Assembly (NCBI RefSeq): GCF_000613885.1 | Contig: NZ_BAJV01000009.1 | Coordinates: 1 to 64,000, forward strand | Direction of reading: 5' to 3' | DNA: 64,000 bases | Origin: Asaia prunellae JCM 25354 | GTDB lineage: Bacteria > Pseudomonadota > Alphaproteobacteria > Acetobacterales > Acetobacteraceae | Shown here: positions 37,339 through 47,188 of the stretch, piece after piece | Layout: the number at the start of each line of letters is the position of its first letter | Numbering within the stretch: the stretch's first letter is position 1 | Notes under the pieces: generated by a model | What the model saw: the letters and a program-made list of their open reading frames with translations, nothing else | The model's database searches: none | Told to the model about the DNA's origin: nothing | Made by a program: the position numbers and the translations under genes

Positions 37339-38077
37339 TAAAATTGTAGACTGCCGCACTGAACGGGGCTCTGGCTGTTTCGGTCTGCCATTGTCCCATC
37401 TCGCTATACATTTTTGCAGCTTTGTTCCAGTGATCGGCGCCCAGGGCATCGACCATCGGTTGCTGAAGGCGCCGCCACTCGTTCAGGAGCTCCAGCGATT
37501 GTGGTGAACCAGGCTCTATGGCTGAGGCAATGGCTTCTTCAATGCGGGCTATCAGGGAGATCCAATCCTGCTCATAGTGGCTGCGTGATTCTCCCGGAAA
37601 CAGCTTGTTGCCGATTTCACACCACCGTTCCCATTCGGTCTCGGTGAAATACTGCTTTGCGACTGTTTTCAGATCATTCTGTGTCATGATGTCCTGTGCT
37701 TCCTTGATGAGGGAACAGAGCCTGTCCACATCCGGTGCTTCTCTCGTATCCAGCAAGGTCATGGTCTCACGCAGACGGCGCAGCATGAGAGTGATCTGCC
37801 TGTGTTTGGCGTCGAGATGCAGGATCTGTTGTTCTATGAGGCTCCGGGCATCGAGAGATGGGCGAAGCATGGTCGCCGATATTTCGGAAAGGCGGTATCC
37901 AGCCTGACGCAGAACGAGAATACGGGTAATAATAGTTATCTCGTTCTCGCCATAGACGCGCCTTCCTGCCTCGGTTCGTCTGGGCGTGATCAGGTTTTTT
38001 TCTTCCAGATGCCGCAGGCTGCGTACGGACAGGCCACATTGGGCTGCCATCTCGCCGATCGTTCTATCGCGTGTCAT
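37301..38077 (-). CDS. MerR-family regulator with C-terminal ligand-binding-like domain
   Basis: This is a 258-aa protein. The N-terminal MerR winged helix reads TIGEMAAQCGLSVRSLRHLE and RRVYGENEITIITRILVLR, then a coiled-coil dimerisation helix. The remainder (about 125-258) is alpha-helical with WERWCEIGNKLFPGESRSHY and ALGADHWNKAAKMYSEMGQW. The arrangement recalls the TipAS-type effector domain, but I cannot verify the domain from sequence by eye. ATG 38077 starts at the conserved region. A 15-bp dyad at 38116-38130 probably is its own operator. Confidence 0.85.
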   Translation of the reverse strand: MTRDRTIGEMAAQCGLSVRSLRHLEEKNLITPRRTEAGRRVYGENEITIITRILVLRQAGYRLSEISATMLRPSLDARSLIEQQILHLDAKHRQITLMLRRLRETMTLLDTREAPDVDRLCSLIKEAQDIMTQNDLKTVAKQYFTETEWERWCEIGNKLFPGESRSHYEQDWISLIARIEEAIASAIEPGSPQSLELLNEWRRLQQPMVDALGADHWNKAAKMYSEMGQWQTETARAPFSAAVYNFITETARSTRQSR

Positions 38078-38115
38078 GAGTATCTTCTTTCTCTTGCCGC
38101 AGTGATGAGGCGATG

Positions 38116-38130
38116 CTGACACAGTGTCAG
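38116..38130 (-). promoter_or_regulatory. Candidate MerR operator upstream of the MerR gene
   Basis: CTGACAC-A-GTGTCAG (read on the plus strand) is a perfect 15-bp dyad located 39-53 bp upstream of the MerR start. MerR regulators typically bind such dyads placed between -35 and -10 of their target promoter and often control themselves. The assignment is by position and symmetry only. Confidence 0.55.
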
Positions 38131-38249
38131 GAGCAAGAGAAAAATGCTGTTGAACAGAATTATTATAAGCCGAAGTGTCGTTCGTCCTGATCAGTGCGCT
38201 TGCAAGGGCAAGAACAGCGCGCGCTCATAGGGCGTCGTGTGGGCCTGCC

Positions 38250-38286
38250 TGATACAGGAGAGAAAGATACTCCTGATCCTGTATCA
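38250..38286. repeat. 10-bp inverted repeat in the MerR/AI-2E gap
   Basis: TGATACAGGA (38250-38259) and TCCTGTATCA (38277-38286) are exact inverted copies separated by 17 bp. The element lies 3' of the AI-2E gene and upstream of the MerR gene. It could be a terminator-like stem without a T-run or an operator. Confidence 0.6.
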
Positions 38287-38354
38287 AGCGGCTGCATGAG
38301 ATGACGTCTGTACCTTCAGGCGAAGCCAGAAAACCTCAGGTCCGGAAGATGCTT

Positions 38355-39473
38355 TCAGTTGGCATCATCATGCGCAAGGGGTGAGTCTCCCATTGTCTTT
38401 CCCGTACGCATTTCGGGATCAAGCGGTGCCGTTGCTGTATCACCGATTGCCAGTAATGCAGCAGTGAGGGGAGAGGCCAGTATGAGACCTGGCACACCCA
38501 GAATGGTGCCGAAAACAGTCTGTGCCAGAATGGCCAGCGCAGGGGGCATGTGTACCGCATGTCGCTGGATGAGAGGGGCAAGTACGTTGCCCTCAAGGAA
38601 CTGGATCACGCAGTAGAGACCTGCAACCATCAATCCCGTGCGCGTACCTTGTGAAAGCGCAATCAGCACTGCCGGGATCGCTCCCATGATCGCGCCAATA
38701 TAGGGGATGAAATTGCAGAGCCCAGCAACAACGCCAAGCGCCATGGCAAGTGGAACGCCCAGAATGGCAAGTCCGATCCCCGAAGCGAGGCCGACTGCCA
38801 GCATGTCGAAAGCCTGACCGATGGTCCATGACCATAATGTGGTCCCCGCTGTGAGAACCAGCTTGCGTGCGGTGGGTCTGTGGCTCTCCGGTACGAGACG
38901 CAACAGCCCGTCGACATAGATGGCAGGAGACAGGGCGAAATAGAGTCCTGCGATAAGGATGACGGCAATCGTGCCGAGAAGACCGAATGCACTGCTCAGA
39001 ATGCCGGTAACCGAATTCGCCAGGCCCGCGCCAAGGGAAGACCCGCTGCCTTGCTCGTTTCCACCAAGGGATTTTGGCAGATGATCGAGGGCGAACTGGC
39101 CCCAGGTGCTGGTTCCCATCTGGTTACGCAGCTGTCCGTATTGGGTGATCAGTGCCTGTTTCAGTTTTACGAACTGATCGCTGATCTGGGGGCCGCTGAA
39201 AAAGAATAGTGCGCCTATAGCGACCAGAATAATCAGTGCGACAAGCCCGACAGCAAGTTGATAGGGAATGCGCGCCTTGTCACGAAGAATGCGCGCCAGA
39301 CCATGCAGAATCACGGCGAGAAGGGTCGCCGCGAAGACGACCATGAGCACATCGCCAAGCAGCCATAGTGCCAGAACCACAACCGTAATGATCAGGGTAA
39401 AGCGCAGGATCCGGAAGATCTGCGAGAGTTCATGCCCGCTGGCGGGTGTATCTTCAGAGTGATGTTCGGCCAT
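38355..39473 (-). CDS. AI-2E family transporter
   Basis: This is a 372-aa membrane protein with about eight helices in the family pattern. It has an N-terminal pair (LIITVVVLALWLLGDVLMVV), a central soluble segment after FFSGPQISDQFVKLKQALIT, and the conserved C-terminal block IPYIGAIMGAIPAVLIAL, then FLEGNVLAPLIQRHAVHMPP and GVPGLILASPL. Members export diverse small molecules or act as Na+/H+ antiporters; the quorum-signal role of the name is not assumed. Stands between the ABC-F and MerR genes, same strand as both. Confidence 0.93.
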   Translation of the reverse strand: MAEHHSEDTPASGHELSQIFRILRFTLIITVVVLALWLLGDVLMVVFAATLLAVILHGLARILRDKARIPYQLAVGLVALIILVAIGALFFFSGPQISDQFVKLKQALITQYGQLRNQMGTSTWGQFALDHLPKSLGGNEQGSGSSLGAGLANSVTGILSSAFGLLGTIAVILIAGLYFALSPAIYVDGLLRLVPESHRPTARKLVLTAGTTLWSWTIGQAFDMLAVGLASGIGLAILGVPLAMALGVVAGLCNFIPYIGAIMGAIPAVLIALSQGTRTGLMVAGLYCVIQFLEGNVLAPLIQRHAVHMPPALAILAQTVFGTILGVPGLILASPLTAALLAIGDTATAPLDPEMRTGKTMGDSPLAHDDAN

Positions 39474-39517
39474 CTTTTTCCGTCTTCGCTAATCGGATCA
39501 CAGCTTAACGAAAGCTC

Positions 39518-41409
39518 TCAGTTCTGGTTCGCTTGTTCTATTTCGGCTTCAGCATTTAGCCAGCGTTCCTCAGCGGCCTGTTCTTCAAGCTTGACAGCTG
39601 CCAGTCTGGTATTGAGCTTTGTCAGTTCGCTGGTATCGCTTTTCTCGTAGAGAGCAGGATCAGCCAGTCGGGCCTCTATTCTGGCACGTTCCTTGCCAAG
39701 CTGATCGAGCAGATGTTCGGCTGCCTTGGCCTCCTTGCGTAATGGCGCGAGAGCCCGTCTCTGCTCGGCGCGATCGCGGCGCATGTCCTTTTTGCCATTT
39801 GCTTCTGCGTTGTTGTCGAACCGGGTTTCGCTGGCTGCCTTGCGGGCGCGTTCGATCAGCCAGTTTCTGTAACCGTCCATATCGTCATCAAAAGGGGTGA
39901 TTGTCCCGTCATCAACCAGCCACAGCCTGTCAGCCACTGATTCCACGAGATGGGAATCATGGCTGATCAGTACGACGGCACCTTCGAAATTGCATAATGC
40001 CCGGATGAGCGCATCGCGTGCATCGAGATCAAGATGATTGGTTGGTTCGTCGAGCAAAAGCAGGTGGGGTGCATGACGTGTTGCCAAGGCAAGGAGCAGC
40101 CGGGCCTTTTCGCTCCTGACAGATCGCCCACACGTGATTCCGCCTTGCCTGCGTCAAGGCCGAAGCGGTCGAGCTGGGCTCTGACGGCAACCGGCGTTGC
40201 ATCAGGCATGGCCCGACTCATGTGATTGATTGGCGTTTCCGCAAGAATCAGCTCTTCACCCTGATGCTGGGCGAAATAGCCGATACGCAGACGTGGAGAA
40301 TGCTGCAGCGTGCCGGTAATCGGATCCAGCCGGCCAGCAAGGAGCTTTGCGAAAGTGGATTTACCTTTGCCATTCTGTCCGAGCAGTGCAATGCGATCAT
40401 CAAGGTCGAGGCGGCAGGAAAGATTCGAAAGAACAGCCCGACCGTCATAGCCGACTGTCACCTTGTCGAGTGTCAGCATGGGCGGAGGCAGCGGCGCGGG
40501 CTCCGGAAAGGCAAACCGTGTCGGACTGTCTTCGACAACGGACTCGATCTGCGGCAGTCGAGCAAGCGCCTTGAGCCGTGCCTGGGCCTGACGGGCTTTT
40601 GTCGCCTTGGCTCTGAAACGATCGACGAAGGACTGCATATGTGCCCGCTGGGCGGCAAGCCGCTCTGCAGCGCGGTTTTGCTGGAGGGCCTGTTCGGTGC
40701 GGATCCGGATGAACTCATCATAGCCGCCTGGCGTCAGACTGAGCTTGCTCTTGTCGAGATGAGCAATGGAATCAACCACGCTATCAAGCAGGGAGCGGTC
40801 ATGACTTACGATAATTGCGGCACCTGAAAAGGATTTGAGCCAGTTCTCGAGCCAGATTGTTGCTTCGATATCAAGATGATTGGTCGGTTCATCGAGAAGC
40901 AGCAGGTCGGGTGTGAGAAAGAGAGCCGTGGCGAGGGCCACGCGCATACGCCACCCGCCTGAGAAAGAAGACACGGGACGGAGCTGTGCGTCGTGATCGA
41001 AGCCGAGACCGGAGAGAATACTTGCTGCCCGGGCCGGGGCGGTATGGGCGTCGATGACAAGCAGTCTTTCGTGAATATCGGCGAGTAAACTCGGGTCGGA
41101 TACTGTTTCGGATTCATGCAGCAATCTCGCTCTTTCAAGATCGCCTGCCAGAACAGTTTCAATGAGTGATGCCTCACCCTCGGGTGTTTCCTGCTTTACC
41201 CGTCCCATGCTTGCACGGTTTGAGAGCTGAATGGTCCCGCCATCGGGATGAAGATCACCGGCAATGGCGGCCAGCAGAGTTGATTTTCCCGCCCCGTTTC
41301 GTCCTATCAGGCCAATCTTGCGCCCGGGATCGACGTTCAGTGACGCATTGTCGAGCAGTACGCGCCCGGCAATACGCAGGGTCAGATCGGTGATGGTCAG
41401 AAGGCTCAC
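39518..41409 (-). CDS. ABC-F family ATPase (frame broken by one base)
   Basis: This is a soluble protein with two ABC ATPase domains and no membrane segments, about 630 aa after repair. Domain 1: Walker A GLIGRNGAGKSTLLAAIAGD, signature SSFSGGWRMRVALA, Walker B LLLLDEPTNHLDIEAT. Domain 2: Walker A ALLGQNGKGKSTF, then the frame breaks within the signature. The continuing frame gives LLLLDEPTNHLDLDARDALI and a C-terminal coiled coil rich in Lys, Glu and Arg. AGGAGCGAAAAGG (minus strand) at 40111-40116 should read AGGAGGCGAAAAGG, restoring LSGGEKARLLLALA. This is closest to the Uup/YheS group that acts on ribosomes. GTG 41409 fits the usual N-terminus; ATG 41448 is an alternative. Confidence 0.9.
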
Positions 41410-41525
41410 TGCATGTTCCCCGGCAGAATGGACGCGTTTTGATGTCATGCGGACTATCAGGAACTCCTGTTTTGCTCTAGGGGAGGGGCGTTCATCGATT
41501 TCTTTTTTGTGCAGGAGATGCCTCA

Positions 41526-41948
41526 ATGGCCCTGGAACGTACTCTCTCGATCATCAAGCCTGACGCAACCCGTCGTAACCTGACCGGCAAGATCAATGCC
41601 GTGTTCGAAGATGCCGGTCTGCGTATTGTTGCCCAGAAGCGCATCAAGCTGACCGAAGATCAGGCCAAAGCCTTCTACGCTGTCCATGCCGAGCGTCCCT
41701 TCTATGGCAGCCTCGTTTCTTCCATGCTGTCCGAGCCGGTCGTGGTGCAGGTCCTGCAGGGTGAGAACGCCGTTGCGCGTCATCGTGAAGTCATGGGCGC
41801 TACCAACCCGGCACAGGCAGCAGAGGGCACGGTACGCAAGCTCTATGCAGAAAGCATTGAAGCCAATTCCGTACATGGGTCGGACAGCCTCGAAAACGCG
41901 AAGAACGAGATTGCTTTCTTCTTTGCCGAGACCGAAATCCTCGCCTGA
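41526..41948 (+). CDS. ndk: Nucleoside diphosphate kinase
   Basis: This is a 140-aa Ndk, the standard bacterial size. N-terminal [20 protein letters not shown], central [19 protein letters not shown], and the phosphohistidine in [20 protein letters not shown]. It transfers gamma-phosphates between NTPs and NDPs. A strong terminator follows. It diverges from the ABC-F gene. Confidence 0.98.
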   Translation: MALERTLSIIKPDATRRNLTGKINAVFEDAGLRIVAQKRIKLTEDQAKAFYAVHAERPFYGSLVSSMLSEPVVVQVLQGENAVARHREVMGATNPAQAAEGTVRKLYAESIEANSVHGSDSLENAKNEIAFFFAETEILA

Positions 41949-42057
41949 TACCCCATCTGTTCCGTTGCGGGTGCTTTCCGGTCTGGAGAAGCATCCGTAT
42001 CATGGAACCCTGATCGTCAGCAGATGAGGCATTTGTCTTATTGCATGAATGAATCGC

Positions 42058-42085
42058 AAAAAGGTGGCCCTGTGCCACCTTTTTT
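42058..42085 (+). terminator. Terminator downstream of ndk
   Basis: AAAAAGGTGGC-CCTGT-GCCACCTTTTTT: a 6-bp GC stem extended by A/T pairs, ending in T6. Confidence 0.92.
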
Positions 42086-42298
42086 GTTTTGCGTGCCCGG
42101 AGCTGACCGCCAGCAGATTTCTTAATCCGATATTATCATGAGTTCTCTATATCATCAGCAATGATCAATGTTGCATATTAATGCCTGGAACGATCTATCT
42201 GAAAAAGTTTATCTAGTTATCACCTGATATTATCGGCACCTATCAATGATAAATGATAAGAAAGATTATCTCGATTCGGATTCTGGCGACGAGTAAAA

Positions 42299-42769
42299 TT
42301 GTTGGATATTGTTGTATTATTGAGAGATACAGTGAGAAAGAAAAATTATTCTTCTGGATCTGCTGGTAATCGGATTATTCCGTTCCCTGCCAAGTTGGTC
42401 AATTCTGCTGCAGATCAAATCAAACATATTGATCCCCAGATTACTGTTCTGACTGAAAGCGGTCGCGAGCTCGAGAAATTGGGCATGTCCGGGACAGAAT
42501 GCTGTTATATTCTGCTGCCTGATGTGCATCAGGTGACGTTCTATTTTGCGACAGATACTGACAGGGGGGTACTGGTAAGGCTCGAAAAGGTCATTTTATC
42601 GGAACCTGACGCGGTGACCGAGATTGCCATGCCCTCAGAGGATGTCAGTACCTCCATGCAAACTGACGAGATGCGCTGGATCAAGCCTGGCAGGACACTT
42701 GCACTCGGACGTAAGTCTCCGCAGCATGTTGCTCTGCTATCATTGCAGCTAGCGCAATCCGAGAAGTAA
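42299..42769 (+). CDS. Hypothetical protein in an AT-rich setting
   Basis: This is a protein of up to 156 aa that I do not recognise. From the in-frame GTG at 42332 it reads RKKNYSSGSAGNRIIPFPAK, and the motif IIPFP near the N-terminus is followed by a mixed alpha/beta region with no membrane segment (ITVLTESGRELEKLGMSGTE). It starts with TTG (42299) or GTG (42332). Neither has a strong ribosome binding site. The first 100 bp and the upstream 200 bp are clearly AT-richer than neighbours, while the 3' half has normal composition. Confidence 0.6.
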   Translation: MLDIVVLLRDTVRKKNYSSGSAGNRIIPFPAKLVNSAADQIKHIDPQITVLTESGRELEKLGMSGTECCYILLPDVHQVTFYFATDTDRGVLVRLEKVILSEPDAVTEIAMPSEDVSTSMQTDEMRWIKPGRTLALGRKSPQHVALLSLQLAQSEK

Positions 42770-42786
42770 CTTGCCCTGCTCCGCCG

Positions 42787-43725
42787 CTATGGTGCTCGGG
42801 CTGAGCCAAGAAACAGACTCACTTTTCGCCACGGTCTGCCATCTATGGCGGCAAGCCCGCTGCCGATAAGGGTCAGTCCGGCGAGCGCATACCATCGTAT
42901 TGTTTCGCCCAGAAATATTGTTCCAAGCAAGAGTGCCGTAATGGGCAGCAGAAAGGTGACGAGCGACAGATTGGTCGCCCCTGCCGTCGCCAGAAGCCTG
43001 AAATACAGGATAAAGGCGAGGGCGGTGCTCAGAAAGGCAATACCCGCGAAGGCGCCGCATATTGCCAGTGAGGGAAATGGAAGATTCCAGGGACGATCCA
43101 CCATCAGCGAAAGAGGGAGCAGTGCTGCCGTACTGGCTGTCAGTTGTCCGGTAGCGATCTTGAGAGGAGGTATGCCGCGAAATCTCCGACCGTAGACACC
43201 GCCAAAACCATAACTCAGCGCAGCCAGAAGACAGGCAAGCTCCCCAAGGAGTGAACGTTGCGCACCGCCGTCAAACAAAGCTGGGCCGATCAGCACGGCG
43301 ACACCGCAAAAACCCATGACAATTCCGATGATTTTGCCCCAGCGCAGTTTCTCGTCCTGGGTCAGGAAATGCGCGACTATGATGGTGAAAACCGGGGTTG
43401 TCGCATTCAGAATGGCAGCAACACCGCTGGATATTCTCGTTTCGCCAAACGCAATGGCGGAAAAGGGGATGACGTTGTTCAGGATGCCAAGCAGAAGAAG
43501 CCTTCCCCACAAGAGTGGCTCTCGCGGAAGGGAGTCATGTCTCGAGAGCAGAACGAGATTGAGCGCTATTGCTGCAAGACCTACGCGGCCCAGTACCACG
43601 GTAAAGGGAGGTATATCGGCAACCAGAATCTTGAAGAAAAAAAACGATCCACCCCAGAGCAGGGCGAGAACCAGCAGGATCGACCATTCTCTCAGTTCCA
43701 TTCCTTGGTCGTGATTTCCCTGCAT
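42787..43725 (-). CDS. EamA/DMT-family permease
   Basis: This is a 312-aa protein with ten predicted helices arranged as two EamA repeats: WSILLVLALLWGGSFFFFKI starts repeat 1, and GELACLLAALSYGFGGVYGR starts repeat 2, ending WYALAGLTLIGSGLAAIDG. The family exports amino acids, nucleosides or other metabolites. ATG 43725 is selected, with an internal ATG at MELREWS also possible. Confidence 0.93.
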   Translation of the reverse strand: MQGNHDQGMELREWSILLVLALLWGGSFFFFKILVADIPPFTVVLGRVGLAAIALNLVLLSRHDSLPREPLLWGRLLLLGILNNVIPFSAIAFGETRISSGVAAILNATTPVFTIIVAHFLTQDEKLRWGKIIGIVMGFCGVAVLIGPALFDGGAQRSLLGELACLLAALSYGFGGVYGRRFRGIPPLKIATGQLTASTAALLPLSLMVDRPWNLPFPSLAICGAFAGIAFLSTALAFILYFRLLATAGATNLSLVTFLLPITALLLGTIFLGETIRWYALAGLTLIGSGLAAIDGRPWRKVSLFLGSARAP

Positions 43726-43847
43726 GATCCTGATCCTTCGTGCGTACCCGGGTTTCTGTGCCATGTCTGGCACTGCTTTGCATACAGGGAGGGAAGGATG
43801 AGGTGTAAATCCGAGTGGAAGGTACCCAGATTGTGTTGCAGGTTGTG

Positions 43848-44398
43848 ATGATGCGATCTGAACCGGTTTCCCTCAGTTCTCTCGGTCCACGTATTGTCGT
43901 CATGGGCCCGAGCAACAGCGGTAAGTCAACGCTTTGCGTTTTTATCGGAAGAACGCGAAGTCTCCCGGTTGTGCATCTGGATCTTCTGCGTCATGAGCCA
44001 GGAAGTTTTGACAGGTTGCGCGATCTCTCGGCATTTCACGATGACCATGGCCGAGCTGTCAGGGGTCTCTCCTGGGTGATGGACGGCAACTACTCTTCCT
44101 GCCTGGATGAACGTTTGTCCCGCGCGACAGGATTGATATTGCTGGACGTGCCGACCTGACAAGCCTCTGGCGGTATATCGGGCGCTGTCAGGGAAAACGG
44201 GTTCGTCACGGAGGCTGGGCTACACAACGCGATCCTGTGCGTCTTTCCATGCTCAGACATATTATTGGACCGACACGGGCAAACAGAAAGCGTTATCGTG
44301 TTCTCTTTGAGCAATGCAGCCTTCCAAAAACTCTCCTGCCAACGCCGCATGAGCTTGCTGCTTTCTGCGGGTGTGAGGCAGATTCCGGCTCGGCCTGA
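43848..44398 (+). CDS. P-loop adenylate-kinase-like protein (frame broken by one base)
   Basis: This is a small NTPase of about 183 aa after repair. Walker A IVVMGPSNSGKSTLCVFIGR is near the N-terminus, with HLDLLRHEPGSFD, WVMDGNYSS and a C-terminal LID-like region. It resembles the FlaR/topology-modulation-protein group of the AAA_18-type kinases (D-GNY motif). The first frame ends after LILLDVPT at 44157-44159. The continuation SLWRYIGRCQGKRVRHGGWA reads on to TGA 44396-44398. One added C at 44155-44156 joins them. The biological substrate of this group is not established. Confidence 0.8.
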
Positions 44399-44454
44399 CA
44401 GGAGATTGTGATCTCTGGCCGTAGAGACTGATATTGCCTTGCCGGATATTGAGG

Positions 44455-45870
44455 CTAGCGTCCAGCCAGCATCGTTTCCTCTATTTTTTCAAGAGAGACC
44501 CCTCGTGTCTCCGGTACAAAACGCAGAACGAAAAGCATTGATCCAATGCAGAGTGCTGCAAAGAGCCACATTGAAAAGGCACCATGAAAGGCGGCATTGA
44601 GCGTTGCATTGCCTGCAAGCATCGGAAAGCTCTGCGCCACGACAAAATTCATGATCCAGTTCGAGGCAACGGCCAGACTCATGCCGATCGACCGTATCTT
44701 GTTGGGGAAGATCTCTGAGACGAGGATCCACGCAACAGGCCCCCAGGAGAGACCAAACATCACCATGTAAAGTAGCAGGCCGAAAAGGGCGAGGAGGCCT
44801 GTATCCTGCATGTAAAGCGCGGCAGAAGAGATCAGCAGCCCTGTTGTCATGCCCAGAGATCCCCACAGGATGAGGGGTTTGCGCCCTTTGCGATCGACGA
44901 TCCAGGCGCCGATTACTCCGCCTGCCAGATTGGCCACCCCAATCCAGATAGTCTGGAAAAGCGCATTCTGAAGATTGCCGCTTGAAGCGCTCAACAGCAT
45001 TGGCGCGTAATAGACGACGATATTGATCCCTGTGAATTGCTGCAGTCCTGCGACCATGGCGCCGATGAAAATGATCCAGCGTGCATTTCTGTCACGCAGT
45101 AATCTTATCAGTGAACGGCCTTCAGTATCGTTACCCGACATGGATGCCCTGATTTCGCGCATGAGAGACTGCGCATGAGCCTCGTTTGAAATACGGGTCA
45201 GTGTGCGCAGGGCATGATCTTCACGCCCCCGGATCATGTGCCAGCGTGGCGATTCCGGGATCAGAAAGATTGTCGCGCAGAAAATGATGCATGGGACAAT
45301 TTCCGATCCGAGCATCCAGCGCCAGCCCATCTCTTCGAGCCATGTCGAGCTCGCCCGCGCTGCAATCAGGTAATTGACGACGTAAACAAGCAGTGCTCCG
45401 AGCACGATTGCAAACTGCTCCATCGAAAGTGCCCGGCCACGCATATCTTTTGGAGAAACCTCCGACATGTACATGGGTGAAACGGCTGAGGCGATGCCGA
45501 CGGCCAGGCCCCCCAGGATCCGGTAAAGTACGAATTGGGTAAAATCCGGTGCCAGAGCGGCGCCGAGTGACTGGACTGAAAAGAGGATGGCGCAGATGAA
45601 TAATGCCATGCGTCTCCCCAGCGTATGGGCGAGCCAGCCGGAGGCGAATGCCCCTGCGATACAGCCCAGAATGACACTCGAAACGGCCCATCCCGTTGCA
45701 GCGTCGCTGAGATGAAAATGGGCACGGATCGGCCCAATCGCACCCGATATGACGGATGTGTCATAACCGAAAAGAATGCCGCCCAGAGCCGCGACAGCAC
45801 AGATGCGCAGAACATAGGGAACGTCATGACGTTCTGAAGTGACGCCAACCAGGCTGCGTACGCGATTCAT
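44455..45870 (-). CDS. Sugar:H+ symporter, MFS sugar-porter family
   Basis: This is a 471-aa, 12-helix transporter. The family signatures are complete: FGYDTSVISGA in helix 1, GWLAHTLGRRMALF after helix 2, PMYMSEVSPKDMRGR in helix 4/5, PESPRWHMIRGRED in the central loop, QQFTGINIVVYYAP in helix 7, DRKGRKPL, and the terminal VPETRGVSLEKIEE. This is the XylE/GalP/GlcP type. The exact sugar cannot be stated. Divergent from the small ORF at 45897. Confidence 0.95.
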   Translation of the reverse strand: MNRVRSLVGVTSERHDVPYVLRICAVAALGGILFGYDTSVISGAIGPIRAHFHLSDAATGWAVSSVILGCIAGAFASGWLAHTLGRRMALFICAILFSVQSLGAALAPDFTQFVLYRILGGLAVGIASAVSPMYMSEVSPKDMRGRALSMEQFAIVLGALLVYVVNYLIAARASSTWLEEMGWRWMLGSEIVPCIIFCATIFLIPESPRWHMIRGREDHALRTLTRISNEAHAQSLMREIRASMSGNDTEGRSLIRLLRDRNARWIIFIGAMVAGLQQFTGINIVVYYAPMLLSASSGNLQNALFQTIWIGVANLAGGVIGAWIVDRKGRKPLILWGSLGMTTGLLISSAALYMQDTGLLALFGLLLYMVMFGLSWGPVAWILVSEIFPNKIRSIGMSLAVASNWIMNFVVAQSFPMLAGNATLNAAFHGAFSMWLFAALCIGSMLFVLRFVPETRGVSLEKIEETMLAGR

Positions 45871-45896
45871 GACTGATCTCCTGTCAGGGAGATTTC

Positions 45897-46148
45897 ATGA
45901 GCAAAGGGGTAATCGCTCGGAAACAAGGATCCGGAAGGATATCCGCAGGTCAGGCTGGGGTCGTCACCGGAATGAACAAAACTGGAAAAGCGCATTATCG
46001 CACCTCGAAAATGACAAAAACGCAACATTTCGAACCTACGGAGCGGGCCGAGAAAGCGTATGCCTATTCCGATGGTTTTCCATCAAAACCTGCATGGGTC
46101 AGGGGCGGGATAGAAGACAGGATTATCCGTATGAGAGGTGAAGGCTGA
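45897..46148 (+). CDS. Possible small basic protein of unknown function
   Basis: This is an 83-aa open frame with a plausible GGGAG ribosome binding site about 6 nt before ATG 45897. The product is basic and polar (GKAHYRTSKMTKTQHFEPTE) with no membrane segment. It shares the intergenic region of the sugar symporter and is followed 50 bp later by the isomerase gene. I recognise no family, and it could be a chance frame. Confidence 0.4.
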   Translation: MSKGVIARKQGSGRISAGQAGVVTGMNKTGKAHYRTSKMTKTQHFEPTERAEKAYAYSDGFPSKPAWVRGGIEDRIIRMRGEG

Positions 46149-46197
46149 TGAGGTCGTATCTCTCTTCTGTTGATCTTGCTTCAAAGGATAATCGGCC

Positions 46198-47052
46198 ATG
46201 GCAACGGCGTTGCACGGTATCTCGAGTTTTCATAGCAATCTTGTCACAGACATACGCCTTGCCCGTGAGGCCGGATTTGACGAGCTCGAAATATTCTATC
46301 CAAAGCTTGTCCGGTTTCTTCAGTGTGGGGGTTCTATCGAGGCGCTCAGGCATCGGATTGCGGATGCTGGTCTCAAGGTCGGTTATGTCAGTGCGCTCGA
46401 CCATATCGAACGTCATGAAGCCAAGGCGTTCGAGCAGCTTCTTGCAGAGGCGCGCAAGATCACGAGCGAGGCCAGCCAGCTTGGCGCTGGGACGGTCATG
46501 GTTCTGCCGCGCACGGGAATAGATCATCTGCCGCAAGAGCAGATCATGGATATCATGACACGCAACATAGAAGCGATTGCGGCGATCGGGCGGGAATATG
46601 GTATTCGGTATATGATCGAGTTGCCTGCTTTCACCGCTTTCCGCAGCCTCGCCCAGGCCAGGGAAATTTTTGCCCGTGTTGGTGCTGAAAATATCGGTGT
46701 TGTGGTTGATTTCTGGCATTTCTACGCCTCAGGCGCGACTCCCGAAGATGTTGCGACCTTTGATCCACGCCGTATTTTTGGTGTGCATTTCTGCGATGGG
46801 CGTCGACCTCATGCCGGTGAAGCGTGGGATGAGGAAGTATTACGCGCATGCAGGCCGGGCGAAGGGGAAATTGATCTGGCAGCCTGGTCTGAAGCCGTAC
46901 ATCGCAGCGGATATGCCGGCAGCTGGTCAATCGAGCTGATAAGTCCGGCCTTGTGGGAAGCCGACCCACAGGAGCTGCTCCCCGACTTGCAGCGCCTGCT
47001 GCGCGGTTATGCTCATGGCCCGGTCGGAAAAGGGCGAGCGGCGCCGAAGTAA
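46198..47052 (+). CDS. Sugar phosphate isomerase/epimerase-like TIM barrel
   Basis: This is a 284-aa protein of the xylose-isomerase-like/AP-endonuclease-2 fold. Features: EAGFDELEIFYPKLVRFLQC at the N-terminal barrel strand, GIRYMIELPAFTAFRSLAQA with a metal-binding Glu, and VVVDFWHFYASG, VHFCDGRRPHAG and WSIELISPALW, which carry the remaining Asp/His/Glu metal ligands. Members isomerise or epimerise sugars or inositols (IolE, IolI types). It lies between the sugar symporter and a GT2 gene, suggesting carbohydrate metabolism. Confidence 0.88.
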   Translation: MATALHGISSFHSNLVTDIRLAREAGFDELEIFYPKLVRFLQCGGSIEALRHRIADAGLKVGYVSALDHIERHEAKAFEQLLAEARKITSEASQLGAGTVMVLPRTGIDHLPQEQIMDIMTRNIEAIAAIGREYGIRYMIELPAFTAFRSLAQAREIFARVGAENIGVVVDFWHFYASGATPEDVATFDPRRIFGVHFCDGRRPHAGEAWDEEVLRACRPGEGEIDLAAWSEAVHRSGYAGSWSIELISPALWEADPQELLPDLQRLLRGYAHGPVGKGRAAPK

Positions 47053-47188
47053 AACCGCTGATGTTGCAAGCGCTCTGTTCTGGTCTTTCTGGAATTGATG
47101 GTGGCTTGCGACAGGGCGTGTCGGATCTGGTTTCTTTTCTTTCGAAATGCTACCAGCGCGGGATCGGGATTATTACGTAGAGAGAAAA

